Shown here: positions 52,388 to 62,195 of the stretch, in pieces
Position numbering within the stretch: the first letter of the stretch is position 1
Layout: each line of letters begins with the position of its first letter
Source of the DNA: Prochlorococcus sp. AG-436-D21
GTDB taxonomy: Bacteria > Cyanobacteriota > Cyanobacteriia > PCC-6307 > Cyanobiaceae
Assembly: GCA_003212655.1 (NCBI GenBank)
Contig: QCPF01000006.1
Span: forward strand, 1-63,276
DNA length: 63,276 nt
Direction of reading: 5' to 3'
The notes under the pieces: model-generated
Told to the model about the DNA's origin: nothing
What the model saw: the letters and a program-made list of their open reading frames with translations, nothing else
Database searches by the model: none
Program-made: the position numbers and the translations under genes

Positions 52388-53497
52388 TTAGCCCTGTGTC
52401 GCTGGTGATTTAAAAGATTTGTTTGACTCAGGATTATTTATTAGTTTTCCAAAGACCATTCTTCCAGTGGGAGTTTGTAATGCTCCTGTTATGACAATAT
52501 CTAATCTGCTTCCTACAAAATTCTTTGCCTCATCAATAACAACCATTGTTCCATCATCTAAATATCCAATACCTTGCATTTTTTCTTTACCTTCTCTGAC
52601 AATTTTTATATTAAGTGATTCTCCTGGTTGTACTTCTGGCCTTAAAGCAATAACCAAATCACTCAAATTCATAACTTTTAATTCTTTAACTTCAGCAATC
52701 TGAGACAGATTATAATCAGCTGTAATTAAAGTTCCTGTCATATCTTCAGTAATCTTCAAGAGTTTTTCATCTACCCCATTACCTTCATATTTTGTTGGGT
52801 TTATTACTAGTCTTCTCCCATATAAATCCCTTAATTCTTTTAATAACTTGAGACCTCTTCTTCCTTTCGACCTTTTTTCATTACTGCTTGAGTCAGCTAA
52901 AGTTTGTAATTCGTCAATTACACTTTGAGCAACAATTAATTGCCCTTCCAATAATCCACAACTTAATAGGCCATTGATTCTTCCATCAATAATTACACTG
53001 GTATCTAGAATTTTTGGACTTGCAGCAGGGAGGATACCTTCATTCACTAGATATGCATCAGTATTATTTGGATTAAATAATCTCAATAATGTCCTTCCAT
53101 GGGTATCTGCCAACTTATAACCAAGCACACCAAAGAAAATGTTGCTTAATATAGCTGCTAATGGTTTTGCGAAAAAAACCTCTCTAGGGAAGGGAATTAA
53201 TAGTATTGGAGCTAGTAGGAGATTCGCAACAAGTAATCCTAAAATTAATCCAACAGACCTACTTATGAGTAAGTCTGTAGGCATTGTTCTTATTTGATCA
53301 AGAAAAGTCTTTCTAAGTTGAAGGAATACAAATCCAGCTGCTAATCCTACAAAAAAACCAATTATTGCTAAAACAATTCTAAAACCTTCTACATTAGATA
53401 CCTGTTTGAGTATGTCTACTGGCAATAAATCAACACCAAGCCACCCTGAAGCAGCCCCAGACAATACAAATAAAATTAATACTAAGATATCTGACAT
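52388..53497 (-). CDS. PIN/TRAM domain membrane protein (YacL-like)
   Basis: The 369-residue protein has about four N-terminal spans (residues 1-125), then a PIN domain (KILDTSVIIDGRINGLLSCG from about 162, with acidic metal ligands Asp, Glu and the late TLITADYNLSQIA) and a C-terminal TRAM RNA-binding domain (QPGESLNIKIVREGKEKMQG, DDGTMVVID). The PIN fold suggests an RNase held at the membrane. The role in cyanobacteria is unknown to me. It lies 33 bp upstream of clpR, same strand. Confidence 0.9.
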   Translation of the reverse strand: MSDILVLILFVLSGAASGWLGVDLLPVDILKQVSNVEGFRIVLAIIGFFVGLAAGFVFLQLRKTFLDQIRTMPTDLLISRSVGLILGLLVANLLLAPILLIPFPREVFFAKPLAAILSNIFFGVLGYKLADTHGRTLLRLFNPNNTDAYLVNEGILPAASPKILDTSVIIDGRINGLLSCGLLEGQLIVAQSVIDELQTLADSSSNEKRSKGRRGLKLLKELRDLYGRRLVINPTKYEGNGVDEKLLKITEDMTGTLITADYNLSQIAEVKELKVMNLSDLVIALRPEVQPGESLNIKIVREGKEKMQGIGYLDDGTMVVIDEAKNFVGSRLDIVITGALQTPTGRMVFGKLINNPESNKSFKSPATQG

Positions 53498-53593
53498 ATC
53501 TATAATCTACTAGGATTTATTAATTGAGTAAATAAGGATTTTATTTTTTTCAATCCTTAATACTTTTTTGGAGCTTAAAAATGAACTTAGATT

Positions 53594-54817
53594 ATGAATA
53601 AGTTTCCAAGAAGCGCTTATGTGCACATTCCTTTTTGCCACAGAAGGTGTTTTTATTGTGATTTTGCAGTTATTCCACTAGGAAACGAAGTTGAAACTTT
53701 AAAAGGTTATGGAAGCAAAACAGTTAAAGAGTATTTGCAATTTTTATATAAAGAAATATTGTCAATTAAGCATAAATCACCTCTATCTACAATTTATATA
53801 GGAGGGGGTACACCATCAATTTTAGATCCTGCCCAAATCAAAGAATTAGTTGATCTTTTTAAAGAAAATTATGGAATTGACTATGGTGCTGAAATCACTA
53901 TGGAGGTTGATCCAGCAAGTTTTACTCAAGATGATCTTTTCGGATTCATAAATGCTGGGATAAATAGATTTAGTCTTGGAGTACAAAGTTTTAATAATCA
54001 GATACTTCAAAAGTCGGGAAGGCGTCATTTGAAAGAAGATGCAGAGAAATCTTGTTTATGGTTGAAGAGAGAATATGATTCCGGTTTAATAAAAAGCTGG
54101 AGTTTAGACTTAATTCAAAACTTGCCACTAAGTGGATTTAAAGAATGGCAAGATGACTTAAAAAAAGCAATTACATTTTCACCACCTCATCTATCTATTT
54201 ACGATTTAAATATTGAAAATGGCACTGTTTTTAAAAAATTAATTAATTTAGGCAAATTAAAACTCCCAAGTGATGAAGAAGCTTTTAGGAATAGTCAATC
54301 AACCCATTTAATTTTAAAAAACTCAGGGTATTCAAGATATGAAATCTCAAACTATTGCCTTCCGAGACATCAGTCGAGACATAATAGAGTTTATTGGAGT
54401 GGTTTCGGCTGGTGGAGTTTTGGGCAAGGTTCCACTAGTTCACCTTGGGGGGAAAAGTTTACCCGACCAAGAGTTAGTAAAGAATATAAAGAATGGGTAA
54501 CTAGACAAGATGAACTTAATTTAGATTCATCCCTAACTAATAAGGAGTTTGTTTATAAAGAACTTGATGAGAAAATAATGTTGGGATTAAGACTTAAAGA
54601 GGGTGTAGATATCAAAGAAGTGTTTAAAGAACAAAACTGGGAAAACACAAAATTTGAAAACAACTTCAGTAAATTGGTTGAAGAATGGGCAAGATTTCTT
54701 GAAAGTGGACTACTAGTAAGAAAGGGGAATAGATTCTTTTTGAGTGAGCCTAATGGTATGGAACTTAGTAATCAAGTTCTTGTTTCTATGTTTAAGTGGT
54801 GGGATGAGATTAACTAA
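53594..54817 (+). CDS. hemW: HemW / coproporphyrinogen III oxidase-like radical SAM protein
   Basis: A 407-residue radical SAM protein. The iron-sulfur motif is near the N-terminus: AYVHIPFCHRRCFYCDFAV gives CxxxCxxC. Then YIGGGTPSIL and the EVDPASFTQ segment follow, and the HemN-type C-terminal domain. HemW proteins carry heme and are related to HemN; those lacking the extra N-terminal residues of true HemN, as here, are usually HemW. In this photosynthetic host it may serve heme delivery rather than tetrapyrrole oxidation. Its end overlaps panB by 8 nt. Confidence 0.88.
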   Translation: MNKFPRSAYVHIPFCHRRCFYCDFAVIPLGNEVETLKGYGSKTVKEYLQFLYKEILSIKHKSPLSTIYIGGGTPSILDPAQIKELVDLFKENYGIDYGAEITMEVDPASFTQDDLFGFINAGINRFSLGVQSFNNQILQKSGRRHLKEDAEKSCLWLKREYDSGLIKSWSLDLIQNLPLSGFKEWQDDLKKAITFSPPHLSIYDLNIENGTVFKKLINLGKLKLPSDEEAFRNSQSTHLILKNSGYSRYEISNYCLPRHQSRHNRVYWSGFGWWSFGQGSTSSPWGEKFTRPRVSKEYKEWVTRQDELNLDSSLTNKEFVYKELDEKIMLGLRLKEGVDIKEVFKEQNWENTKFENNFSKLVEEWARFLESGLLVRKGNRFFLSEPNGMELSNQVLVSMFKWWDEIN

Positions 54818-55583
54818 ATCTTTCAGAGTCTACCCATTCTTTTAATTTATCCTTAAATAATTTCTTTCCTTGGATAATTGGTTGGCAAAATGGGGGTTGA
54901 TCATCATTAAGGCCTAACAAATCTGCAGTAACTCTTACTTGCCCATCACAATAATTACCTGCGCCGATACCTATTGTGGGAATTGTTAAAGAATTTTGTA
55001 TTTCCTTTGCAAGCAAATTAGGAATATGTTCAAGAACTATTGAAAAACATCCTAATTGTTCAAGAATTAAAGCCTCTTTCTTGATTTTCTCTTGGCTTGC
55101 TAAGCTTTCTCCTTGTTTTTTTAATCCAATATTTAGATAGCTTTGTGGTGTAAGACCTATATGACCCATAACAGGTATTCCCATTCTTATTAATCTAGAA
55201 ATAACTTTTTGTATTTCTGGTTCAGCTCCTTCTACTTTTACAGCTTTTGCATAAGTGCTCTGAATGATTTTTCCTGCATACTCAACGGCTTTATCCTCAC
55301 CACATTGGTAAGTCAGAAAAGGCATATCTGAGACAACTAAAGGTTGTTCCTCAATTTTCTTCTTAAATCCTCTTGAAACAGCATTAGTATGATAAATTAT
55401 GTTTTCTAAAGTTAATGGCAATGTTGATTTGTATCCTAAGCAGACCATTGCTAATGAATCTCCTACTAGTACGAGATCAACATTTGCTTGTTCTGCAATA
55501 GATCCTGATATGGAGTCCCATGCAGTAAGTGCAATGATTTTGCGAGATTTCTTTTTATAATTAACTAGTTCTGAAGGTAACAT
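54810..55583 (-). CDS. panB: 3-methyl-2-oxobutanoate hydroxymethyltransferase
   Basis: PanB adds a hydroxymethyl group to ketoisovalerate, the first step to pantothenate and CoA. The 257-residue TIM barrel shows ALTAWDSISGSIAEQANVDLVLVGDSLAM, DMPFLTY, VKVEGA, PVMGHIGLTPQS (Mg and substrate site) and IGIGAGNYCDGQVRV. Length is normal. The gene converges with hemW. Confidence 0.96.
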   Translation of the reverse strand: MLPSELVNYKKKSRKIIALTAWDSISGSIAEQANVDLVLVGDSLAMVCLGYKSTLPLTLENIIYHTNAVSRGFKKKIEEQPLVVSDMPFLTYQCGEDKAVEYAGKIIQSTYAKAVKVEGAEPEIQKVISRLIRMGIPVMGHIGLTPQSYLNIGLKKQGESLASQEKIKKEALILEQLGCFSIVLEHIPNLLAKEIQNSLTIPTIGIGAGNYCDGQVRVTADLLGLNDDQPPFCQPIIQGKKLFKDKLKEWVDSERFS

Positions 55584-55630
55584 AATAAATTTATGTATCT
55601 TTTTTAATCAAGAATTGCTAATATAATTTT

Positions 55631-55724
55631 GACTCGGCCTTTCGCGGTTTTAACGCCTAAACCTGGTCAGGACCGGAAGGTAGCAGCCACAAGGGATGCT
55701 TGAGGCAGGCGAGATAACCGAGTC
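55631..55724 (+). ncRNA. ffs: signal recognition particle RNA (small bacterial 4.5S type)
   Basis: A 94-nt hairpin RNA with matching ends (GACTCGGC…ACCGAGTC) and the universal SRP tip: GGTCAGGACCGGAAGGTAGCAGCC, here seen as GGTCAGG, CCGGAAGG and AGCAGCC. This is the Ffh-binding domain. It binds Ffh to target membrane proteins, which matters for the many thylakoid proteins. Lies in the divergent gap between panB and ftsZ. Confidence 0.96.
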
Positions 55725-55744
55725 ACTCTATTTTACCTCTTAAC

Positions 55745-56854
55745 CTATATCTTTTTATTTTGTCTTAATTTCAAGAATTCAGGAATACTTGCTCCTGATT
55801 CTTTATTCTCTGAATAATTATATAAGGGTTGATTAGATAATCTGTTTTTAATTCTTTGCTGGTTTAATGGTTGGGTTGTTTCAAATCCTGTAGCAATTAC
55901 AGTAACTTGTATCTCCCCTTCCATTGCTTCATCTACCACTGCACCGACAATAATATTTGCTTCTTGATCAACAACATCATAAATAATTTCAGATGCGGAG
56001 GTCATGTCTTCTAAAGTCATGTCTTTGCCACCAGTTATATTTATAACGCAGCCTTTAGCTCCATCAATTCTTGCTGCTTCTAATAAAGGACTATTCATGG
56101 CTGCCTGTGCTGCTTCTATCGCTCTAGATCTTCCTGAACCTATACCTATTCCGAGAAGAGCAGTGCCAGCTTCAGTCATGACTGATCTTACGTCTGCAAA
56201 ATCAACATTAACTAATCCTGGGCAAGTTATTATGTCACTAATGCCTTTCACGCCCATCCTTAAAACATCATCAGCGTTCCTAAATGCTTCTTGAAGGGGA
56301 GCTCCTGCTATAACGTCTTTTAATCGGTCATTTGGAATAACTATAAGAGTATCAACGTTTTCAGCTAGTCTTGCGATCCCCTCCTCTGCTTGACGCATTC
56401 TTCTTTTCCCTTCAAAAGAAAATGGTTTGGTTACTATACCTACCGTTAAAGCCCCACTTTGTTTTGCTACTTCTGCGACAACTGGTGCTGCTCCTGTACC
56501 AGTTCCACCGCCCATCCCAGCGGCTATAAAAACTAGATCAGATCCCTCTAAAGCTTGTTGAAGCTCTTCTTTGGATTCTTCGGCTGCTTTTTGCCCAATA
56601 CTTGGATTCCCACCTGCACCTAAACCTCTAGTGAGGTTTTGTCCAAGTTGAACTCTACTCTCTGCAGAAGATTGTAGTAGGGCTTGTGCATCGGTATTGA
56701 GGACTCTAAATGAAACACCTTCTAAATCACTATTTATCATCCTGTTGACTGCATTACTGCCACCACCACCTACACCAATAACTTCTATTTTGGCGCTTTG
56801 GCTTGGAAGGATTTCTCTCGATTGATCAAAGTTTGGATTGTTACCGAAGCTCAT
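55745..56854 (-). CDS. ftsZ: cell division protein FtsZ
   Basis: FtsZ is the tubulin-like GTPase that forms the division ring. The 369 residues show [18 protein letters not shown], the GTP loop [17 protein letters not shown], the T7 loop with [12 protein letters not shown], and the conserved C-terminal peptide [13 protein letters not shown] that docks FtsA/ZipN-type partners. A 177-bp AT-rich leader separates it from the upstream ftsQ gene; likely its own promoter there. Confidence 0.98.
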   Translation of the reverse strand: MSFGNNPNFDQSREILPSQSAKIEVIGVGGGGSNAVNRMINSDLEGVSFRVLNTDAQALLQSSAESRVQLGQNLTRGLGAGGNPSIGQKAAEESKEELQQALEGSDLVFIAAGMGGGTGTGAAPVVAEVAKQSGALTVGIVTKPFSFEGKRRMRQAEEGIARLAENVDTLIVIPNDRLKDVIAGAPLQEAFRNADDVLRMGVKGISDIITCPGLVNVDFADVRSVMTEAGTALLGIGIGSGRSRAIEAAQAAMNSPLLEAARIDGAKGCVINITGGKDMTLEDMTSASEIIYDVVDQEANIIVGAVVDEAMEGEIQVTVIATGFETTQPLNQQRIKNRLSNQPLYNYSENKESGASIPEFLKLRQNKKI

Positions 56855-57032
56855 CTCTTAATAGGAATCTAATACTAGTATTGGATGCATTATGAACTTA
56901 CTGAGCTCATCTGTAGGAATTTGTTGAGGAAAATCCTAAAAATATTTATTTATTAAATATTTTGTTTGAATGCAAAACCCATATCAACACTACAATAATT
57001 AAAAAAAAATACTCAGAATATTTTTTCAAATA

Positions 57033-57758
57033 TTAGGGTTTGAACACTTTTATTTTTGGTTTATCTGGATTAGTAAGATCAACATTATCTATTTTTTTTG
57101 AAAAGCTACTTTTCTTAAATTCATTTTTAAGATTATTGATTATTTGTAATTGATAGTTGATTAAATTTGGCTTAAATCCTAAGAATATCGTTTTCAAATC
57201 TTTTTCCTCAACAGTAAGTAACCCATCGGATGAAAAAGTTATTTTAACTATTTCTAATTCATTATTCTCCATAGCAATAAAAATTTCAGATAATATTTTT
57301 TTAAATTTTTCTTCCCATCCAAAAACTTGAATGGTTAATTTATTCAAATTTTTTTCTTCCACATTTCGTTTATTTATAAAAATTCCATCTTTATCAATGA
57401 AACCTAATATTTTTTCGTCGTTTAATATTCTCTCACCGTAAGCTATTGGAATTCTTGAATTAATATGAATTTTTAAACCAAAAGGAAATAGTTCTCTACT
57501 TACCAAAACATTCTTGAGAGATAAATTTTGTTTTAACTCTTTTTCTAGCAAATTAGTTTCAACAAAAATTAATCGGACAGGAAAATTTAAAGATGAATTT
57601 TTTATCACATCATTCTGCGAAAATAATTCACTACCAGAAATCCTAATGTCCTGAGTGTCAACTTTTTTGAGTGTTTTTATGCTTAATAAGCTTGTTAAAA
57701 ATAAAAATGAAATTAGAAAAAAAAAGCTTCTATTTTTGATTCCTTTTTTGTTTTTCAC
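57033..57758 (-). CDS. ftsQ: FtsQ-like cell division protein (POTRA)
   Basis: A 241-residue bitopic protein: a Lys-rich N-terminus, one span (SFFFLISFLFLTSLLSI), then a POTRA domain (TQDIRISGSELFSQNDVIKNSS) and a beta domain (LLEKELKQNLSLKNVLVSRE, then IHINSRIPIAYGERI). FtsQ links early and late division proteins in the periplasm. The gene overlaps the upstream 136-aa gene by 4 nt and sits between ddl and ftsZ, the usual dcw order. Confidence 0.88.
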   Translation of the reverse strand: MKNKKGIKNRSFFFLISFLFLTSLLSIKTLKKVDTQDIRISGSELFSQNDVIKNSSLNFPVRLIFVETNLLEKELKQNLSLKNVLVSRELFPFGLKIHINSRIPIAYGERILNDEKILGFIDKDGIFINKRNVEEKNLNKLTIQVFGWEEKFKKILSEIFIAMENNELEIVKITFSSDGLLTVEEKDLKTIFLGFKPNLINYQLQIINNLKNEFKKSSFSKKIDNVDLTNPDKPKIKVFKP

Positions 57759-58165
57759 AAATCACATCGAGCTTTTTCCATCAGTTGTTCCATCCACTCT
57801 CTCGCTTGCTCAGCATCTGAAAATGGAACATCCATCTCTTTCCCATCCCCAACTAATCTCAACCTGCATTTACCTTGAGATTCACTTGTTAGAGGAGCTT
57901 CACCTGAAGTTAGTGCCATTAATTCAACTAATTCCAGTTTCTTGATCGTAAAACAATCTTTTTCTTCAAATTTACCAGCTTCAAATGCGCTCCACTTCAA
58001 CTCCCCATTTTTTAAAGACGCTGCACCTGAACTATCCAACTTGCACAGTTCAGAATCACTAGCCCAACTTCTAAAAAGATTTTGCCTCCTTCTTTCTAAC
58101 CAGCCAAGTGCAGTTAATAAAATGAAGATTAAAAGTAATGGTAACCAAAGTAGTCCATGCAACAT
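57755..58165 (-). CDS. membrane-anchored protein of the division cluster (136 aa), unknown function
   Basis: One N-terminal span (LLWLPLLLIFILLTALGWL) and a cytoplasmic domain that begins ERRRQNLFRSWASDSELCKLD and includes CRLRLVGDGKEMDVPFSDAEQAREWMEQL, a pattern that resembles a PH-like or small alpha/beta domain. GC content is somewhat higher than nearby. It lies between ddl and ftsQ with a 4-nt overlap into ftsQ, so an envelope or division role is likely. I do not recognise it as a named protein. Confidence 0.72.
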   Translation of the reverse strand: MLHGLLWLPLLLIFILLTALGWLERRRQNLFRSWASDSELCKLDSSGAASLKNGELKWSAFEAGKFEEKDCFTIKKLELVELMALTSGEAPLTSESQGKCRLRLVGDGKEMDVPFSDAEQAREWMEQLMEKARCDL

Positions 58166-58175
58166 TTGATTTAAA

Positions 58176-59243
58176 TTACAAATCTAAAGATATATCTACC
58201 AGTTTAGCCACAAGTTGTTCAATTTTTAAACCTGAAGCTTCCCAAAGCATTGGAAACATACTGTTTTTTGTAAAACCAGGAATTGTATTTATTTCATTTA
58301 GTAATATTTTATTTGAAGATTTTTCTAAAAAGAAATCTACTCTCGCAAAACCAAAAATATTTAGTGCTCTACAACTTTTAATAGCAATTTCTTTAATTTC
58401 TTTTGTGATTTTAGAATCTATTTCAGCTGGGATAATTATATTATTATTTGAGTGATATTTTGAATCGTAATCATACCAATCACTTTCGTAATTTACCTCG
58501 CCTATCTCAGAGGTTAAGAGTTTTGAATTTCCAATTATTCCGCATTCAATCTCCCTTACCTCTAAACCTTCCTCTATTAAGATTCTTTGATCTATTTCCC
58601 GAGCCTTTTCTAATGCTACTAATATTTCCGATTCATTTTTGACTTTGGAGATGCCAAGAGATGATCCAGAGTTCGATGGTTTAACAAAAACAGGAAATTT
58701 TAATTTTTTTAAAATTTCATTAATTATTTTATTTTTTACTTGCTTATCGTTGAGATCTTCATTTTGAAAAACTAGATAATTAACTTGTGGAAGTTTAAGA
58801 TTTGAGAAAATTGTTTTCATCAATATTTTATCCATTCCAAGTGCAGAGCCAATAATTCCGCACCCGACTAAAGGTTTCTTTGTAAATCTAATTAAGCCAT
58901 GAATTGATCCGTCTTCTCCGTTAAATCCATGTAAAAGAGGAAACCAAACATCAATATTTTGAAATTCAATTCCGTCAAGGAAGTTAATTTTTTCTTGATT
59001 AAAAGTTTCTTGTTTTTTTGTTTTATAGTTTTCAATTTGACCAACTAGGATTTTTTCTGAAATATCACAATCAAGCCAATCTCCATATTTGTTTATGTAA
59101 AAGGCTTTAACTGTAAAGCGTTCTTTGTTTATTTGAGCATTAAATGCTTGAAAAACTGTTTTTGCCGAGGATATCGATACTTCATGTTCATTGGAACGCC
59201 CGCCAAATATTAATCCAATACATTTTTTCTTCCCCCCGATCAT
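58176..59243 (-). CDS. ddl: D-alanine--D-alanine ligase
   Basis: Ddl makes the D-Ala-D-Ala dipeptide of peptidoglycan. The 355-residue ATP-grasp enzyme shows GLIFGGRSNEHEVSISSAK, LLHGFNGEDGSIHGL, FPVFVKPSNSGSSLGISKV (ATP loop) and ILLNEINTIPGFTKNSMFP (metal and substrate end). Length is normal for the Ddl type with the extra N-terminal insert. It leads the ddl-136aa-ftsQ run. Confidence 0.95.
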   Translation of the reverse strand: MIGGKKKCIGLIFGGRSNEHEVSISSAKTVFQAFNAQINKERFTVKAFYINKYGDWLDCDISEKILVGQIENYKTKKQETFNQEKINFLDGIEFQNIDVWFPLLHGFNGEDGSIHGLIRFTKKPLVGCGIIGSALGMDKILMKTIFSNLKLPQVNYLVFQNEDLNDKQVKNKIINEILKKLKFPVFVKPSNSGSSLGISKVKNESEILVALEKAREIDQRILIEEGLEVREIECGIIGNSKLLTSEIGEVNYESDWYDYDSKYHSNNNIIIPAEIDSKITKEIKEIAIKSCRALNIFGFARVDFFLEKSSNKILLNEINTIPGFTKNSMFPMLWEASGLKIEQLVAKLVDISLDL

Positions 59244-59252
59244 TTAAAAAAT

Positions 59253-60647
59253 TTATAAAGAAAGTTTTCCTGTTAAAGAAAAGGGTCTTGCTTCATTTAT
59301 TCTGACATTTATCTCATCTCCCAACAAAAAATTAAAGTTAATGTTTTTGGGAATCTCTACGAAAGTTAATCTATTTGTTCTCGTTCTACCCATAATTTGA
59401 GAGGAATTTTTTGGATTTAAACCTTCAATTAAAACGCTTTCGACATTATTGATATATCTTTGGTTTCTACTCCTAGCAGTTTTCTCGACCAAATCATTAA
59501 TTTCTTGTAATCTAGCTTTTTTTACTTCTTCCGAAAGTTGATTCGTCCAAACTGCTGCAGGCGTATTTGGTCTTGGAGAGTATGCTGCTGTATTCACCTG
59601 ATCAAAGCCAATTTCTGATATTAACTTTAATGTATCTTGATATTGTTGCTCGGTTTCCCCTGGGAAAGCAACTATCGCGTCAGCTGTGATTGATGCATCT
59701 GGCATTAATGACCTTATGTTCTCGATAATATTTTTATACTTTTTAATAGAATATCCTCTGGACATTTGCTTTAAAATTTCATCATTTCCACTTTGGAAGG
59801 GGATATGGAAATGTTCACAAACTTTATCGAGTTCATAACAAGCTTGAATCAACCTTTTTGAAAAATATCTTGGATGACTAGTAGCAAATCTTATTCTGCG
59901 AATTCCTTTAACATCATGAATATAATACAAAAGATCAGTTAGGGTATTTTCTTTTCTCCCCTCTTTTGTAGTTCCTGGAAGGTCTCTACCATAAGCATCA
60001 ATGTTCTGACCCAAAAGAGTAATTTCTTTAAAATTATCATCAGCTAATTTTTGGATTTCACTTTTTATCGCATTTGGATATCTTGATTGCTCTTTTCCTC
60101 TGACAGAGGGGACTACACAATATGAACATCTTTCATTACATCCATAGATGATATTAACCCAGCCACAAATAGAGCTTTCTCTTCTGGCACTTGTTATATC
60201 TTCAGAAATGAAAGTTTCTTCTGTAGCCGCAACTTGATTTCCTAAATCAACTTTCCCCAGAAGATTCTCAAGGTTATTTACATGTTGAGGGCCCATTACT
60301 AGGTCAAGTTCTGGGACTCTTCTTAGAAGGGATTCTCCCTCTTGCTGAGCAAGACAACCTGCAACAACAAGTTTTAAGCTAGGTGTTTTGTGCTTTCTTT
60401 TTGCTTGTCTTCCTAGAAAGCTATAAACTTTTTGCTCTGCATTATCTCTAATAGTGCATGTATTGTACAAGACCAAATCGGCATTTAATTCATTATCTGC
60501 TTTGGTGTATCCCATTTTCTCTAATGTCCCAGCCATTCTCTCAGAATCAGCCTTGTTCATTTGGCATCCAAATGTGGTTATCCAATAACTGCCAGTAGTT
60601 GAATACTTTTGAGTTTTTTTTTCGTCTGATTTTGTTTTTGTTAGCAC
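59253..60647 (-). CDS. miaB: tRNA-2-methylthio-N6-dimethylallyladenosine synthase
   Basis: MiaB adds a methylthio group to i6A37 in tRNA. The 464 residues comprise the UPF0004 domain with three cluster Cys ([30 protein letters not shown]), the radical SAM core with [11 protein letters not shown], and a C-terminal TRAM domain ([22 protein letters not shown]). MiaB family markers in the radical SAM domain are intact. ddl follows 9 bp downstream. Confidence 0.96.
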   Translation of the reverse strand: MLTKTKSDEKKTQKYSTTGSYWITTFGCQMNKADSERMAGTLEKMGYTKADNELNADLVLYNTCTIRDNAEQKVYSFLGRQAKRKHKTPSLKLVVAGCLAQQEGESLLRRVPELDLVMGPQHVNNLENLLGKVDLGNQVAATEETFISEDITSARRESSICGWVNIIYGCNERCSYCVVPSVRGKEQSRYPNAIKSEIQKLADDNFKEITLLGQNIDAYGRDLPGTTKEGRKENTLTDLLYYIHDVKGIRRIRFATSHPRYFSKRLIQACYELDKVCEHFHIPFQSGNDEILKQMSRGYSIKKYKNIIENIRSLMPDASITADAIVAFPGETEQQYQDTLKLISEIGFDQVNTAAYSPRPNTPAAVWTNQLSEEVKKARLQEINDLVEKTARSRNQRYINNVESVLIEGLNPKNSSQIMGRTRTNRLTFVEIPKNINFNFLLGDEINVRINEARPFSLTGKLSL

Positions 60648-60719
60648 TTTGCTAGGAATTTTTTATGATTCTTTAATTCAAAATTACAAGTTAAATAATT
60701 TTGCTGCAATATTTTTGAG

Positions 60720-60793
60720 GGCGAGCGAGGGGATTCGAACCCCCGAATAGCGGCGCCACAAGCCGCTGCCTTAACCACTTGGCGACGCCCGCC
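60720..60793 (-). tRNA. tRNA-His (GTG)
   Basis: Minus-strand cloverleaf with an extra 5' G (G-1, from 60793) opposite the discriminator C, the tRNA-His hallmark. Acceptor GCGGGCG/CGCTCGC, anticodon stem AGCGGC/GCCGCT around TTGTGGC (anticodon GTG), T arm GGGGG-TTCGAAT-CCCC-type. CCA is not encoded. Confidence 0.95.
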
Positions 60794-60921
60794 TCACATA
60801 TATAAATTTAACAACTCAAGGGTAATTTTTCATAGCTATTTTTATCTTTTAGAGAAATTTGAATTATTTTCTAATTCAGTAAAGTTTTCTTATGATTTAA
60901 AATAAAAGAAAATTTAAAAAT

Positions 60922-62157
60922 TTGAGTAATTCCGGCACAGCTGAGGTTCTTATTCCCAGAAGCCTTTGTCTAATAGAAGATATAGATAACCTCATTATTG
61001 ATGTAGAGGATTTATGTTCAGTTTCCATTAGTTGGGAGAATGGATTTGTTTCTGAGTTAAAGCCTTTAAAAAATAAAATTACAAAACCTAAAAATATTTT
61101 ATTCCCAAGATTTGTTGAAACGCATTCGCATTTTGATAAATCTTTTACATGGGCAGACTTTCCTAATCTGGAATCAAACTATGGAGGAGCATTATCAGTA
61201 AATCTTGAAGAACATAAAACTAGAACTACAGATAAGGTTCTTGAAAGAGTTGAGAAATCATTAAAACTTGCCATACAAAATGGATACCGTGCCATTAGAA
61301 GTCATATTGATACATACAAAGGTCAATCTATTGATATTTGGATTGAACTTTTTAAATTACAAAAAAAAATTGCATCTGAGTTGACTTTACAATACGTTTC
61401 TCTAGCTCCATTGGAATTCTGGGATACAACTGATGGAGAAGATTTGGCAAAAATATTTTCCTCTAATGGAGGCATTTTAGGAGGTGTTATTTTACCCCCT
61501 TTCAATAAAAAAAATACAAGCAAATTTCTTGCAAAGATGCTTCTTCTTGCTAGTAAATATAAATTAGAAATTGATTTGCATATAGATGAATCAATTATTG
61601 AACCTGGAGCGGGAATAAAAGTTTTATTAGAAACAATCGAAAATTTAAATATTAATAGTATTCCGATCACTTGTAGTCATTTGAGTAGTCTTATTTCTTT
61701 AAGTAATAGAGAGATTTTAAATTTAGGGGAAAAAATGGCTGAGAAAAATATTAAGGTTATTGCCTTACCCCTAACAAATTTTTGGCTGCTCAATCGAAGT
61801 AATAAAACTACTTCATTAAAAAGACCAGTTGCGCCAATAAAGCAATTACAAAAATCACATGTGGATGTATCTCTTGGTAGTGATAATGTTCAAGACCCTT
61901 GGTACCCATTTGGAAATTTTGATCCTTTTTATACGTTGTCTTGCTCGATGCCTATGCTTCAACTAAATCCCTGGGAGAGAATGACTCTATCTTCTATTTT
62001 TTTAGCTCCAAGCAGATTATTAAATTTAAAATGGGATGGCTTAATTAAAAAAGGTTGTCCTGCTGATTTTGTGATTTTAGATGCACAAAGATGGGCAGAT
62101 GTTTTTTCGAGCAATTTAAAGAGAAAAGTATTTATAAACGGCGATTTGTATTGCTAA
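60922..62157 (+). CDS. cytosine-deaminase-like metal-dependent amidohydrolase
   Basis: The 411 residues form an amidohydrolase-fold barrel. Metal ligands are visible: HSHFDK at about residue 70, then HIDT, DLHIDES near residue 218, CSHLSSL, and SLGSDNVQDPWYPFG near residue 313 with the catalytic Asp. The HxH and the DNVQDPW pattern match the CodA-like group. The substrate could be cytosine, another pyrimidine or a related ring; I cannot tell. The start is TTG. A FAD-linked oxidase follows 38 bp later on the same strand, so they may act in one pathway. Confidence 0.85.
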   Translation: MSNSGTAEVLIPRSLCLIEDIDNLIIDVEDLCSVSISWENGFVSELKPLKNKITKPKNILFPRFVETHSHFDKSFTWADFPNLESNYGGALSVNLEEHKTRTTDKVLERVEKSLKLAIQNGYRAIRSHIDTYKGQSIDIWIELFKLQKKIASELTLQYVSLAPLEFWDTTDGEDLAKIFSSNGGILGGVILPPFNKKNTSKFLAKMLLLASKYKLEIDLHIDESIIEPGAGIKVLLETIENLNINSIPITCSHLSSLISLSNREILNLGEKMAEKNIKVIALPLTNFWLLNRSNKTTSLKRPVAPIKQLQKSHVDVSLGSDNVQDPWYPFGNFDPFYTLSCSMPMLQLNPWERMTLSSIFLAPSRLLNLKWDGLIKKGCPADFVILDAQRWADVFSSNLKRKVFINGDLYC

Positions 62158-62195
62158 TTGGCTAATTTATATACAAAGCATAAAAATTTTTATTG

